Shown: positions 1 to 11,442, counted from the first letter of the stretch. The stretch is DNA of 64,000 nt from Datura wrightii (GCA_035772735.1 JASDFA010000027.1:30610001-30674000), one strand, 5' to 3'. Translations and numbers: made by a program. The notes: generated by a model from the letters alone, not told the origin.

Positions 1-794
1 TTTTTAACTGTAACCTTGTTCAATTGACTATAGTAGATACAAATTCTGAGACCATCTTTCTTTCGCATGAACAACACTGGAGCACCCCATAGAGAGATGT
101 TGGGCATGATGAAACCCCTATCTAGCAAGTCATTGAGTTATTCCTTCAACTCCTTAAGCTTAGCTGAAGACATTATGTGAGGAGGAACTGAGATGGGCTT
201 AGTGTCTAGAAGAAGGTCTATGCCGAAGTCTATTTCCCGCTCAGGAGGCACTCCGGGAAGATATTCGGGAAACACGTAAGGGAATTCGCTAACAACTGAA
301 ACTAACTTGATAGTTGGGGTCTCGGAGCTAGAATCTTTGACCCAAACTAGGTGATAGACGCACCATTTAGAAATGAAATTCCTTGCCTTAAGGTAGGAAA
401 TAAACCGACCCATAGGCGCTAAACTACTACCCAACCATTCTAAAACTGGCTCATTTAGGAACTGAAATCTGACGTCTCTAGTTATGCAGTTGAAAGAGGC
501 ATAACCATAGTGTAGCCAATCCATGCCAAGGATGAGGTTCAAATAAACCATGTCTAACTCTACTAGATCAGCTGAAATGACTTTACTCAATATAGAGACT
601 GGCCAGTTTCTGTACACCCGGTTGGCTCTAACTGACTCACCAAATGGGGTAGAAACTGAGAATGGTGCTGAGAGGACTTCTGGACTGATTTCAAACTGGA
701 AAACAACATAGGGAGCCACAAATGATAGTGTGGCTCTTGGATCTAGTAGGGAATACACATCTAGATGGAAGAGACGTAACATACCCATGATCAC
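1..794 (-). pseudogene. pol: Tek-0 aspartic protease and N-terminal reverse transcriptase
   Basis: A 218-codon frame (794 to 138) holds the retropepsin-like domain: an active-site region reading LDPRATLSFV where LDPGATLSFV is usual in this lineage, followed by the flap-side motif ILGMDWL. It runs into the pro-RT linker (VPPEREIDFGIDLL, then AKLKELKE). A stop at about 138 interrupts the frame. The remaining 137 bases continue RT with the recognisable WGAPVLF and RKKDG stretches. The G-to-R change beside the catalytic Asp and the stop indicate an inactive copy. In an intact element this region encodes the enzymes that cut the polyprotein and copy RNA to DNA. Confidence 0.85.
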
Positions 795-1080
795 GTCAGA
801 TGAGCTCTCTTGATCCTGATGAGAGGACGAAGCACAAAAGCGATTTTGGCGCTAACCGCCATCCGCACCTGAAGCCTTACAAAGTTGAGCTAGACGGCCT
901 GCTGAGGCAGCTGAAGTGGTAGACTATGATCTCCCCCGTCCTGCTGACGGACATTCTTTTAGTCGGTGACCTAGTTTTCCATACCCAAAGTAACCCTCTT
1001 TTCCCTGGAGGCATTCACTGGGATGGTTCTTGCCACACTTAGGGTGAGCTGGATAACGGTTTTTGGCACTATAACACTTA
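1..1080 (-). mobile_element. Tek-0: fragment of a Tekay/Del-type chromovirus
   Basis: Read on the minus strand, this piece gives the end of gag (zinc knuckle), the protease and the first part of reverse transcriptase, in normal Ty3/gypsy order, and then leaves the window at position 1. Its protease-RT linker matches the same segment in the two other Tekay-type elements here (33795 onward and 55550 onward). No LTR or target duplication is visible. At about 1080 it abuts a plus-strand Ath-2-type LTR tail. The decayed motifs mark it as an old copy. Confidence 0.85.
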
Positions 1081-1085
1081 GGAGA
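905..1085 (-). pseudogene. gag: Tek-0 gag C-terminus with decayed zinc knuckle
   Basis: The minus-strand frame carries HPKCGKNHPSECLQGKEG and then a CCHC-like segment GYFGYGKLGHRLKECP. The spacing is that of a Tekay-lineage nucleocapsid knuckle (CX2CX4HX4C), but the first two Cys positions are Phe/Tyr, so it should not bind zinc normally. The frame continues to 1163 but loses resemblance upstream of about 1080, which marks the element's truncation. Gag would package the element's RNA. Confidence 0.75.
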
Positions 1086-1960
1086 TATGTGAAAAAGTTT
1101 AATTTGTGAATTCTTATTAAGTTTTGGAGAGCAATTCCTAGGAACAACACTTGATTTTATCAATTGTTCTTGAGTTTATTCATTGAAATTCAAAGCAGGT
1201 TTTCTTCTGATTACTGTTGTAAGTATTTAATTATGTGTTTGTCTATGAATGCTAAATATAATCTTACAATCATGAGAGGCTAAAACTTTCACAACTAGGG
1301 TTGTGGGAACCATGGTGGATTAACGAAATAGGGTTATGCAAAAGTGATTCAAAACCAATTCTAAATGCTTGTATTGTATTCTCTTTATATTTAAATGTTT
1401 CTTAATAGTGTACAGTGATAGGACTTGATCAAATTCATTACTTTCTTGAACCTAGTGAAGTCGAGATTAGGAAAGGAGAATTACAACAAAGCTTTGATTT
1501 TCATGATCATTGTTTGACTTGAGTTGCGCTTGCAGGAAAGTTAATTTGGGACATATTGATAATGGTTAAAAAGAAATCGCTCATGAGACCTAACATGGTG
1601 ACTGTGTATAGTCATTTAATGGGGACTAACCAATCGTTTGGATGAACCCTAGTTATCAGTTCTACAAGTAAGCATTGGGATTGATTATGTATGTATACCC
1701 GAAGTATTTATGAACCCATGGGGAACACTTACACTAGTTATTTATAAATCTTGATAACAACCACAATTACAATCTTGTTTTAATATTATTTTTCTTTGAA
1801 ACCCCCAATTTGGAGATAACTTACCAACAAGTTTAAGTACTAACATTAGTGTAGATCTTACCTTATTCCTTGTGGGTTCGACCCCAACCTCTTTGATGGG
1901 TTCTTTATTGAAAACTTCGGCTTCATACTTTGCTAGGAAGTGTGAATTTGAGTGTTATCA
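1086..1960 (+). repeat. 3' part of an Ath-2-type LTR
   Basis: It aligns by eye with the second half of the LTRs at 13214-14811 and 32194-33789 (minus) and 59118-60688 (plus): shared blocks include ATGAGAGGCTAAAAC, AACCCTAGTTATCAGTTCTA and the end GAGTGTTATCA. The family LTR end is GAGCGTTATCA, so this copy ends at 1960. The 5' part is missing, and the left boundary is uncertain by about 80 bp. The sequence after its end is not a primer site but the middle of an Athila-type RT (see Ath-1), so the junction is chimeric or a deletion. Confidence 0.8.
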
Positions 1961-2720
1961 ATGAGGTGTTGAAAAGATGAGAGAAAACGAACTTGGTACT
2001 TAATTGGGAAAAATAACACTTTATGGTCAAAGAAGGTATTGTACCAAGGGCACAAAATTTCTAAGAAAGGGATAGAGGTAGACTAAGAAATAATTGACGA
2101 CAATGCTCACCCACCCCCTCCGAAGACCATAAAAGATATTCAAAGTTTTTTGGGACATGCAGGGTTTTACCACCGTTTTATCAAATATTTTTCCAAGATA
2201 GCTCATCCTCTACTCCAATTGTTGGAAAAAGATGCAAAATTCCATTTTGATAAGGCTTGTATGAGGGCCTTTGTTGAGTTGAAAGAGAAGCTTGTGTCCG
2301 CTCCAATCATTACCACACCAGACTAGTCAAACCCCTTTGAATTGATGTATGACCCTAGTGGTGTAGCGTTGGGGGGCTGTCCTTGTGCAAAGGAAAGAAA
2401 AGAATTTTCACCCTATATACTATGCCAGCAAAGCCCTAAATGATGCACAGACAAATTACATATTGACAGAACAAGAGCTGCTCCCAGTAGTGTTTGCGTT
2501 TGAAAAACTTCGAGCATACTTGCTAGGATCCAAGGTAGTGGTGCACACGGACCATGCTACACACAGATATCTGATGACTAAAAAAGATTCTAAGCCAAGG
2601 ATGATCAGGTGAGTCCTTTTTCTCTAAGAATCTGATTTTGAGGTAAAAGATAGGAAGGGATGCGAGAATCAGGTGATTGACCATCTTTGTCATCTAGAAA
2701 TAGATTGCAAGCCCAAGAAG
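1961..2720 (+). pseudogene. pol: Ath-1 reverse transcriptase C-terminus and RNase H
   Basis: RT starts abruptly in the thumb region (EVLKR, then KTIKDIQSFLGHAGFYHRFI and FSKIAHPLLQLLEKD), with several stops and frame changes. RNase H follows after a frame change in the G-run near 2371-2377. Recognisable elements are YDPSG at the first Asp, TEQELLPVVFAFEKLR with the Glu, VVHTDHATHRYL with the third acidic residue, and NQVIDHLCHLE at the end. The ALNDAQTNYILTEQELL style is typical of Athila-type elements. The RT catalytic motif lies in the missing part. Non-functional. Confidence 0.85.
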
Positions 2721-4070
2721 GTTGTTGAGGAGATTGATGATTACTTCCCCAATGAGCATATTTTGGCTCCATCCCATCACTTAATATCCTGGTTTGCAGA
2801 TTTCGCTAACTACTTGGCAAGTAACATCACTCCCGAAGGATTAAACTTCCATCAAAAGAAGAAATTTATGTATAATGTCCAAAAATTCTACTGGGATAAT
2901 CCATTTCTATTTCATATTTTTACATAAAGCATGATTCATAAATGTATCCTAGAGGTTGAAATGATTCCAATAATTAAGGCATGCAATTCATCGCTAGTGG
3001 GAGGCCATTATGGGAGTGTGAGGACAGCTACAAAAGTGTTACAATGTGGGTTTTATTGGCCCTCTCTCCATCATGATTCCAATGACTTCATTAAGCAATG
3101 TGATCAATGTCAACAAACCGAAAGCATCTCCAAGCGACATGAACTTCCTTTGACACCAATCCTCGAGGTGGAATTGTTTGATGTGGGGGTTCAATTTCAT
3201 GGGCCATTCGTTAGCTCTTATAGAAACACTTACATTTTTGTGGTGGTAGACTATATGTCTAAATGGGTTGAAGCTGTGGAGTTGCCTAACAATCAGGGGA
3301 TGAGTGTCACAGCCTTTTCGAAAAAGCATATCTTCTCATGGTTTGACTCCCCTAGAGCTATCATTAGCGATGGAGGATCACAATTTTGCAATTGATTGTT
3401 CAGTTCCTTGCTAGAAAAGTATGGCGTGAAGCAAAAACTTTCTACCCCTTATCATCCTCATACCAGTGGCTAAGCAGAGGTTTCGAATCAGGAAATTAAG
3501 TCTATTTTGACTAAAACAGTTAATGCCAGTACAACAGATTGGGCAAGGAAACATGATGACGCCCTTTGGGCCTACTGGATTGCATATAAAACGCCAATTG
3601 GAATGTCCCTATATCAACTGGTCTTTGGCAAATCTTTCCACTTACCGGTGAAATTGGAGCATAAGGTTGTGCGGGCCTTGAAGAGTTTGAATCTTCATTG
3701 GGGGAAAGCCATTCAGGGGAGAGTGGAGAATCTCAATTAGATGGACAAGTTTAGGATGAGGGCCTATGAAAATGTAGCCATACATAAAGCCTGAATGAGG
3801 TACTACCATGATTAGAATATTTGGCAAAGGGAATTTATCCCGGGAGATCGGGTGCTACTCTTTATCTCTAGGCTGAGGCTATTACTTGGGAAGCTTAAAT
3901 CTAAGTGGTCGGGTCCCTTTAAGGTGTCCCAAGTTTTCGAGAATGGAGCTGTTGAGCTTGAAAGAGATGATGGGATAAGGTTTAAACTGAATGGCCAATG
4001 AGTGAAAAAGTACATAGGAGTGTCAGCAGAAATCAACATGGTGGAAGTCGCATATGTGGATGAGCCATAG
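2721..4070 (+). pseudogene. pol: Ath-1 integrase
   Basis: The HHCC zinc domain is visible (GGHYGSVRTATKVL, then FIKQCDQCQQ), followed by the catalytic core. The expected first Asp (usually in GIDFMGPF) is changed in VQFHGPF. The second Asp is kept in AIISDGGSQF, and the Glu region follows in VSNQEIKSIL. Stops fall at 3395, 3474, 3740 and later. The C-terminal part reads WSGPFKV and VELERDDG and ends with a stop at 4068-4070. An intact version would insert the cDNA. The end of this frame sits 46 bp before the AGGCAA-loop hairpin, the same relation seen after protease in Ath-2 and Ath-3. Confidence 0.85.
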
Positions 4071-4115
4071 AAGAAAAATCACCTTTGTCGTGCCATGACA
4101 TTAAATAAGGCGCTT

Positions 4116-4133
4116 CTTGGGAGGTAACCCAAG
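4116..4133 (+). other. Post-pol hairpin with AGGYAA loop (Ath-1)
   Basis: CTTGGG (4116-4121) and CCCAAG (4128-4133) form a perfect 6-bp stem around the loop AGGTAA. The same structure follows the protease stop in Ath-2 and Ath-3 with different stem bases. Function unknown; an RNA element for translation, dimerisation or splicing is possible. Confidence 0.7.
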
Positions 4134-5517
4134 TGTTTGTTTTATGTTGATGCTTTGACATTTTTGTGATTTTGTTTTGTAGGATGGATTGGATGAAGAA
4201 CTAGGTGGAAGAAAATAGGGAAATTGCGGCATGACACCTGCAAAACGCAAGTGCTCAAGTGTGAATCGCTGCACCAATGCAAGAGAGAAGAAGAAATTTG
4301 GGAGTAAGAAAAGGGATCCAGTGCTTTACCGGCAAAACACCAGTGGCAATCCGCGAACCACCAATTTGGCGCCGGCTTCAACCAGTGAACCTGGGAGTTG
4401 AAGTATAAACTGCAACCCATCGGCATAACATAGGTGGCAACCCGCGAACTACTGCTCAAATGCAGGTTGCAAAATAGTGAACTTGGCAAATGTAGAGGTC
4501 ACCTACACTTGAATAGGTGAAATTCCAGTACCAACCGATGGTTGCAGGCTTAGTGTGGGCAGAGATACGTACTTTATTTTAAAATCTTGATCGATCCAAC
4601 CCAAGGATCTTTAAAAATTTGGTAAAACCCTTTTTAAATGTTCAAAATCCCTTCTTTCCACCATTTCATCTCCCCCACAACACTTTTCACTTTCCTAATA
4701 CTCCATTTCCCCACTAATTTAACCTTTCCAATTTCCCACCATTAAATCCATCATTAAACCCATCTTCTCACCTATCAACCACTCTCACTCTTTTCACCCT
4801 GTAAAACCCTTCTTCTTATTCTCTTCATTTCACCTTACCTTACACACCTTTCACTAAGAAATAGCATTTCCCATTGTTGGAAACACTATATTTGGTCAAG
4901 ACACCAAGCTCAAATTTAGTGGCTTTTTGTTCTCATTGCTCAATTGGTATGTGTGTTAATTCTCTTATATTTCATGTTGTTTGAGGATATGAGTTAAAAG
5001 TTAAGCATGCTAGATTCGAAATTTTCTGTACTCATACCCCCATTTCCTATGTTGTGCTTTTTCATTATGGAATGATTCTCATAGTGGGTATGTTAGGGGT
5101 AATTATAATTGCATAATGTTGGTGTGGGTGTTCATTTTTATTGAAATGATATATAAAATTGCGTGCTTGATGTAATGGTTGGGGGTGAAGTCTGAGTAAC
5201 CCCTTGTGCTTAAACTGCATGACTTTCCTGATGATAGATCGGGTGACATAATTTTTAAGGGAAAATCATCCTTTTTATTTTTATTATGTTGTTGAAGTGG
5301 GTTGATCATAATGTGGTGGTGAGTTAAGTAAAGCATGAAATTGCGGTGTTCTTGTTTGACTGGGTTGAGGTGCTATTGATGCTAAGACTGCATTTCACCA
5401 GTGAGTCTCCAGTCATCACTGGTGAAATGCAGGATGAGGCACAGGTCTGGGTTTAAGGCTTCAAGCCACAGCCTAGTCCCGGTGTTTCACCTACGCTTAG
5501 CAGGTTGAGACTGGTGA
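4134..5517 (+). other. Ath-1 spacer between pol and aORF
   Basis: Non-coding. Its first part (about 4240-4520) has repeated GC-rich words such as GCGAACCACC and CACCAGTGG that resemble the GC-rich block inside each array-B LTR. Then comes an AT-rich, C-rich leader-like stretch (TTTTTAAATG near 4632, pyrimidine-rich to about 4870) and CAATTG|GTATGTGTG near 4945, which looks like a splice donor. This resembles the promoter-leader-intron layout upstream of the Ath-3 aORF, but no convincing acceptor remains because the aORF start is missing. Confidence 0.45.
5388..5432 (+). repeat. Perfect 17-bp inverted repeat
   Basis: CTGCATTTCACCAGTGA at 5388-5404 is exactly complementary to TCACTGGTGAAATGCAG at 5416-5432, with an 11-base loop. 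It lies just upstream of the Ath-1 aORF remnant. Related CACC/GGTG words recur at 5480-5517 and in array-B LTRs. Confidence 0.85.
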
Positions 5518-6252
5518 ATGTGGCTTGATCTGGTATGTGCCCGCATTATTCCCTCTAAAACCACAACACATGTTCCATTGGAGATCGCAATCCTGGTAGC
5601 TTGCATCATGAATCATAAACACATAAATGTGGGGGAGATTATTGCTGAGAAATTCAAAAGAAAGGCTAGGCAAAAAACAAATTCTATGCCCTATACTGTT
5701 CTTATCAGTCTGCTTTGCCTTTATGCCAATTGTCCTCTATTCGGGCCATTGGACAAAATAATGAGCGCTGAGGGAGTGATTACTTTGGCGACCAAGACAG
5801 ACAAGGATGCCCCAAGTTCAAAGCGTCCCAAGTTGACTATTGAACTACAAACTCCCTCACCTTTAAGTTCTCATGAAAATGCAGCGGTTTCATCATCAAT
5901 CAACAGGGCTCCCTCACCACCAGGAAAGGGAATTTAAAGATGGAACATAGATCCCGGACCCATGATGTTCAATTGTTGAAATTGTCAAAGGCTATTCCCT
6001 CTATGATTCAACAAGCCATCAAAAGAGCAATGAGACCGGTAATCACAAATTGGAGGGCCTTGTGCGAGAGTTGATGTGTTGGAAAATGAAGTGGTGTACA
6101 TAAAGAAAGAACTTGATAGTCACAAGGAGATACTGCCACCAAAAGGTATAAATCTAAATATGCCTGCCCCTGAGGAGCCTCAACCAGAAAGTGGCAAGAG
6201 TGCACCAGATGATTGGTGTGTGGGCTATGACAGCCCGTCTAAAGGATATTAG
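5518..6252 (+). pseudogene. Ath-1 aORF, C-terminal half (plant transposon-associated domain)
   Basis: The frame 5518-5937 gives WLDLVCARIIPS, then a central block with AILVACIMNHKHINVGEII. This matches the Ath-3 aORF segment WLKIVCSCLIPG ... INVGAVIISAMKRAR and the Ath-2m segment ALVACLMSHYPINIPRIIED, so it is the same domain family. A Ser/Pro-rich linker follows. After the stop at 5937, other frames carry a degenerate helical tail with VDVLENEVVYIKKELD, which looks like a coiled coil. The N-terminal half of the domain is missing. I believe this is the family catalogued as a putative plant transposon protein domain; its biochemical function is unknown. No signal peptide or membrane segment is seen, which argues against an envelope role. 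Confidence 0.65.
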
Positions 6253-7781
6253 ATGAGGAAATATACCAGCATACTATCCTGCCCTAGGATGCGCACTGTC
6301 TAGGAAGTGGATCTATCTTAGCAGCCTTGTGGGGTGGATGGGACTTCCTATCATGTGAATAGAACACATCCACACCATTGGAGAGTATTCTCACCAGGTA
6401 ATCCACTCACACTTCCACCTGACCCATTGATTCCCTACACATCCAAGAGAGCTTCATAACACATTGATAAGGTCACCCACTCATGGATCCCTCATTCCCC
6501 ATGCTTGAAACTTCAAGGAGTCTTCTTGCCCTTGATTGTTCTTAACTTGTACATTAAGGGCAATGTAATTTGTTAGTTGGTGGTGGGGGGTTTTCTTTCA
6601 TGATTGGCTTATGTATACCTTGTCGGGTTTTTAAAAATGAAAATCTTTTGTTGAACTACTAGTGCCAATGATGGGCTATTCTAAATTGCAAAATGTTATT
6701 GACCCATGTTTTGATTATCGCCTTTGTTCATAGTAGTTGGTAAGTAAATTCCAAGGATTTTCTTTATGCCATGGTTCTTTCCCATGGAGCGATTTTCTTT
6801 TATTTCCTTTGCTTTTATTATCAAACAGGGTGGCATTTCCTAATGATGGATTGCGAGGAGACTTTATTAAGGGAAAATGCTGAGTTTAGAGTCTTTCTTT
6901 GTGAGTTGGTTATTGAGATGGCTTTTGAAAGGCATGATAAAAATGAATTTGAGGTAAAAGGGGCTTTTGATTTTAAAAATTGAGTATTCTTTTTTCATAA
7001 GTTGAACATTCCTAGTTTGGCTTTTGATTCACATGCTATCGTGTTTTAAGTCATACTAATTTTGGGGTTATGAAAATTGTGTGAACCCCTTGGAGGGTGA
7101 TGCTTTGTGAGGTGGGGTTTTAGATAAATTTTCATGCATAAATGATTGTCTAGAACATGCCCTAAGTGTCACTCAAGGCGAAATCCTAGATGTAGCTGCA
7201 TTTAGAAAATGAGTTTAGGCTTTCTTTTGATAGCTACTTCACCTATATGACCTCCTTGAACATGAATCCTTACTAGCCAATGTTGAGCCTTTAAACCTTT
7301 TCCTTGGGAACCACATTACAAGCATATTACCCTTTTTGTAATCCCCATTTGGCACGCGTCCTCCCTAGTTCTAGTTGTGAGAAGAAATGCAAAAAGGATG
7401 CTTGAGTCCCAAAAGTGTAGGAATAGAAAAGGGAAAGATGAGGCAAAAGTCTAAGTTTGGGGGTTGTAAAAAGGAAAATGGGAAAAATGATTTAAGCTTC
7501 AATGTGAGGTAGCACTACATTATGAAGAAATGAATGAATTGGTTGGATGAAAAGAACCGAATTATGGAAAGTTGTTGCCTCTTGCTTAAATGAGATTAAA
7601 AGTGGTAACTAAGGAGAGATAAGGAAGGCTCTTGTTTCAAAGTGAAAATTTTGTTCAAGGAGAGATAAGGTGGGGTGATCTCAAGAGGAAATGGAGTATG
7701 CAATAAGGTTCACAAAAAATACATTAGGGAGGTTTTAATCACTAGAACTAAAAAGTCATCCTACCTTTACCCCTAGCCTTT
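6253..7781 (+). other. Ath-1 3' non-coding region
   Basis: No gene. AT-rich sequence with a purine-rich stretch near 7380-7450 and a polypurine-like AGTTTGGGGG at 7454-7463. A TG at 7465 could start a 3' LTR, but nothing confirms it. The ORF at 6771-6983 has no recognisable similarity. The region ends where Tek-1's LTR begins. Confidence 0.5.
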
Positions 7782-10112
7782 TGTAATACCTCGAAAGCAC
7801 CTAAGACTAGACTCGGGATTTGAAATAAAAATAGCAGAAAAAATTTAATATTTTTCTCAGAACGACTCGTGGTATGGGTTGTTGGTGGGTCTGACGACCC
7901 ATTGGATGAACTCGTAGTGAGGGTCTGCAGGGGTATACTTGGCAGTAATGGGTCTAAGGATGACCCATTGGTTGATATAACGGGTCATGGTAAGGGATCC
8001 ATTGTGAGGGCAGTCTTTTTAAGGGTGTCCGGCACAAGCCACAGTATGACCCGTTGTATGAGACAACGAGTCGAGGGTAGGTTCCGTTAGGAGAATTCCC
8101 AAGAAGTGAGTAGTGGTGAAAATAGATGGAAACAACGAGCCATTGGGGAAAGTAATGACTCATCCTATCTAGTCATTGTAGCAGACTTGAGTCTGGAAAA
8201 TGGAGGGAAACCACCAGTAAGGTAACGACCCGTTAGAGCAAAGAATGAACCATTGTAGGCTTCACTTTCAGTGGCAGTGCAGAAATTCTAGATTCTTTAT
8301 TAAGGGTATTTTCATAAATTCTAAGCCCTAAGGTCCTACACTACGTCATTTTATGCTCAGTTAATAGGGTTTTAAGGGTGTTAAACCTTTTCTAAGCATT
8401 TCCACTCCATGCATGCAACTTAGAGCTTCTCCTTAGAGATCAAGTTTGAAGAATTTCCACAATTTCTCTCCAATTTCCCTCTTGCTTTCAAGAGAGAGTG
8501 TAAATCAGATTTAACCAGGTATGTATGGTTATGATGGGTGTATCCATCCACTCCCATGCCCAATTCCTTCTCAAAGTTTATGGAAATTCTAGTTGATGAA
8601 TCTATGGGGTTTTAACCAACTTGTAAATGTTCTAAGTATCTATCATGGGTATAATCCATTCATGTTTCTGGTGTTGAATTATGATTCATGGACATATTTT
8701 ATAATATTTTAATTAGAATTTTGTGTCTTCAAATCCTTACAATTATGATGCCCAATTATGAAAGTTCATAAAAGGTTGCGATTATGATATATGTTTTTAA
8801 GCATGATGTGATGTGTATGATGAAAGAATGATCTCTAATTACCCATGTCTATATTCATGTTTTCAAATATCAAAGTCTATTTCACGTATGTTTAAGTTTT
8901 GGAAAGCCCATATAATCAAGTGTGTTTCATGATTTATCTCAATTTCATGTTATTAGCTTACCACATGGATTTTGGATTCTAGACTCCCACCATTTTCAAT
9001 TTGTGGTATGGTTTGAGTCAAGGCTCCTCGTGTTATGTTTTTCAGATTTTGTATGTCATGTTATGATTCAGCTTCTTCACTAGATGATGCTTCAGCTTCG
9101 TTTAAAAATGATGGAGAGCATATACATATTTTTGGAATTAGTGTCTAGCACCGAGTAGGCTAAGGGTCAGTCAACCCTATGCCTCAGAGCTACATGCCAA
9201 CGTAGGTATGTTAAGATTATTTGGGACCTCCCTTGTGATCTTCCTCTTCCCCCAAGAGGCCTCCATCTTGATATCGATATCATGATAGCGTCCCTAGCCC
9301 TGGCAAGGCTTGGGAAGGCTCTGCCCACTTGTGTGTAATAGTCGGGACCATGTAAGCTCTATCGTGGTAATGTCGGTTATATAACGAGTCTCCTATTAAT
9401 CCTCATGATTTTTAGTTATTCATGTTCATCAATCATGATATTATGTTTCCAGCAGGTTTGACCCAATATTCAGTTTTACTTATGAATAATCAGTTTCATC
9501 TTTGGGTCATTAGATTCATTTATGATATTCAGTTATGTTTAAATCATGTTTTTGGATAATAGCATGCAAGCCCTACCGTCAAACTCTTATGATGAAATGT
9601 TTTATGATATGCGTGATCTATGAGTTTACTTACTTAGTGGTTTTACTTACCTTGCATACTCAGTACATTCTACATATTGATCGTATACTCTATGCTGTAT
9701 CGTTTCATAATATAGGCTCGGACATTTAGGCCCAGTCCAACCGTTAGCCAGATCCTCAACAATAGGATCTTCTAGCCAAAGTTGGTGAATCCTCATCCTT
9801 CAAGGACCCTTCTATCAATTTATGTTCCGTATTTTCAGTTTTAGTCTTTTGTGAGTTAATTGGTGTCTTGTCCCATCAACTCATTAGAGTGTAGAGGATT
9901 ATTAGACATATTGTTTATTCAGCTTCAGGATTGTGTTACGTATTCAGTTATTTAATGTTATTAGATTTTCAGATTTCCTCTATATTATATATGTTAGAAT
10001 TTCATATAATTATGTTGAGTTTAGATGTCATGTTTATGCCATGGGTCAACTTCGAGCCTCTCGGGGTTCTTTGTCCTGTATCTTGATTCGGACTTATGTT
10101 CGGGTCATGAAA
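7782..10112 (+). repeat. Tek-1 5' LTR
   Basis: It starts TGTAATACCTCG and ends near GGGTCATGAAA, 4 bp before the primer site. Blocks shared with the Tek-2 LTR (51685-53584) are numerous: GCCTAAG-type phrases such as GAGTAGGCTAAGGGTCAGTC, GGACCATGTAAGCT and TACTTACCTTGCATACTC. Length 2331 bp against 1900 bp in Tek-2. The terminal CA has decayed to AA. It contains short ORFs with no protein similarity. Confidence 0.85.
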
Positions 10113-10116
10113 AACT

Positions 10117-10128
10117 TGGTATCAGAGC
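10117..10128 (+). other. Primer-binding site, initiator-Met tRNA type (Tek-1)
   Basis: TGGTATCAGAGC is the complement of the 3' end of plant initiator-Met tRNA (…GCTCTGATACCA), the usual primer for Tekay-lineage elements. It lies 4 bp after the LTR end. Confidence 0.9.
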
Positions 10129-10218
10129 ATTAGGTTTTGAAGTGTCCTAGGGTGTCTGAAAGTCGCGTTAAGTAGAGTCTTTTTCATGGGTGTGAAGCGC
10201 GCCATACTAATGGCGAAG

Positions 10219-11424
10219 TGTAGAAATGGACTCGGAAGCAAGAAGCGAAAGTAGACAAGGAAAGTGGCCAAGTTTGGTGCTCCATGATGGAGGCCGTGTC
10301 CCGCTACCATCACGGAAGCAGTCTGCCTAGAAGGAATTTTTATCTTGATTTCTAGTGGAGGTTCGCGATGGCACCGTGTCACGGAGCCTAAGCTCCGCAT
10401 TTACCTCCGTGCCACGCTGAAGACAATTACCACGAAGCTGAGTTCCAGTGAGGCTCCGCGACAGGGAGCTGATGCTCCGCGATACACTCCGTGCCACATT
10501 GCCAGTTATTCCAGGGAAAATTTCTCACTTGTATAAATAGCACACTTAGGTTTTATTTGAAGGTATCTGACATTTTGAGCAAGAACGTGGATAGCAGGCA
10601 GTTGAGAAGAAGAATTCCTTACTCTTCCTTTTCCTCTTTAATTTCAATTGCTTGTATGATTTCTACTTGTTTGAAGATGTTTTATCCGCAAATGAGTGGC
10701 TAATTCACCTCTTGCTGAGGTTGAGGAAAATTGCAGAAGAATGTAATTAATGATTAGTTCAGTTTTTATCTTCTCTATAACGGTTGTTCTACCAATTCTT
10801 TCTTTTACTACGTTAATGTTTGGCCAATGTTAATGTATATTCTAGAATTCCAATTTCGATTCCAAAAGGGAGACTAATTGGATAGATGTGAATTGGTGGA
10901 ATATGTTCTTGTCTTGGTTGAGAAATTAAGGGAAGATTTACATTCAGAATGGAAATATATCTGTAATGTCATATTTGGTCATTTATGGAATTTGTTATGT
11001 ATAGATAGAGCATGGGGTTTTTGCATCACATAAATGTGTAATGTAAGTCTCGTGATTCTTTAATTGGTGTGGAGTTGAAAGATCCAATCCATGGGTTATT
11101 AATTCCTGACTAACAACTGAAGAGAAGATTGACTGAACTTTAATTAATAAAGTACATCCCTGCATGTTTGCCTTAACCTCAGCTTGTTCTTTGCTATTGT
11201 TCAGACTTTAACTTACAATATTCACGTAGGTTCACATTAACTATTAATCTTGACTCAAAAGCATTATTTGTTTTGGTTGTCTACCTGCATAACGAAATTG
11301 TTTACGAACAATTAGGAAAATTACTGCCATATTACAGTCCCTATGGGATAGATACTTGGCTTGAAATAAAGCCACTTTACTACTTGTACGACCACGTGCA
11401 CTTGCGTGTAGTTGGGATCGAACA
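10219..11424 (+). repeat. Divergent, 5'-truncated Ath-3-like LTR inside Tek-1
   Basis: It aligns with Ath-3 LTRs from about their position 190 to the end: GGACTCGGAAGC, then CGTGTCACGGAG, TATAAATAG at 10532-10540, AGCAAGAACGTGG, CGACCACGTGCACTTGCG and the end TCGAACA. Substitutions and small indels are many, so it is older or from a sister family. The first ~190 bp are missing and the flanks (CGAAG / CTACG) do not match, so it is not a clean solo LTR. It sits between Tek-1's primer site and gag start; in Tek-2 the two are about 190 bp apart. Confidence 0.75.
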
Positions 11425-11442
11425 CTACGCATTTGCAAAATC

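Larger units (their letters stand above)
1961..7781 (+). mobile_element. Ath-1: 5'-truncated Athila-type element with pol and aORF remnant
   Basis: Order on the plus strand: end of RT, RNase H, integrase, AGGCAA-loop hairpin, GC-rich spacer, C-terminal half of an aORF, long purine-rich 3' region with a polypurine-like tract at 7453-7463. No gag, protease or 5' LTR of its own remains. Tek-1's LTR cuts it off at 7782. It is the only Athila-type element in the window that still has RT-RNase H-integrase sequence, so it is the nearest thing to an autonomous relative of Ath-2 and Ath-3. Its spacer uses the same CACC/GGTG-type motif as array B, which suggests array B derives from this family. Confidence 0.8.

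Noticed and set aside
1961..4070. Endogenous pararetrovirus
   Set aside because: Gene order RT-RNase H-integrase with an integrase zinc domain, LTRs elsewhere, and no movement-protein or coat-like frame; pararetroviruses lack integrase.
6771..6983. 70-codon ORF in the Ath-1 3' region
   Set aside because: No recognisable similarity, short, and located between aORF remnant and polypurine tract; not supported as a gene.
10214..11429. Clean solo LTR with target duplication at 10219-11424
   Set aside because: Flanks CGAAG and CTACG differ and the first ~190 bp of the LTR are absent.
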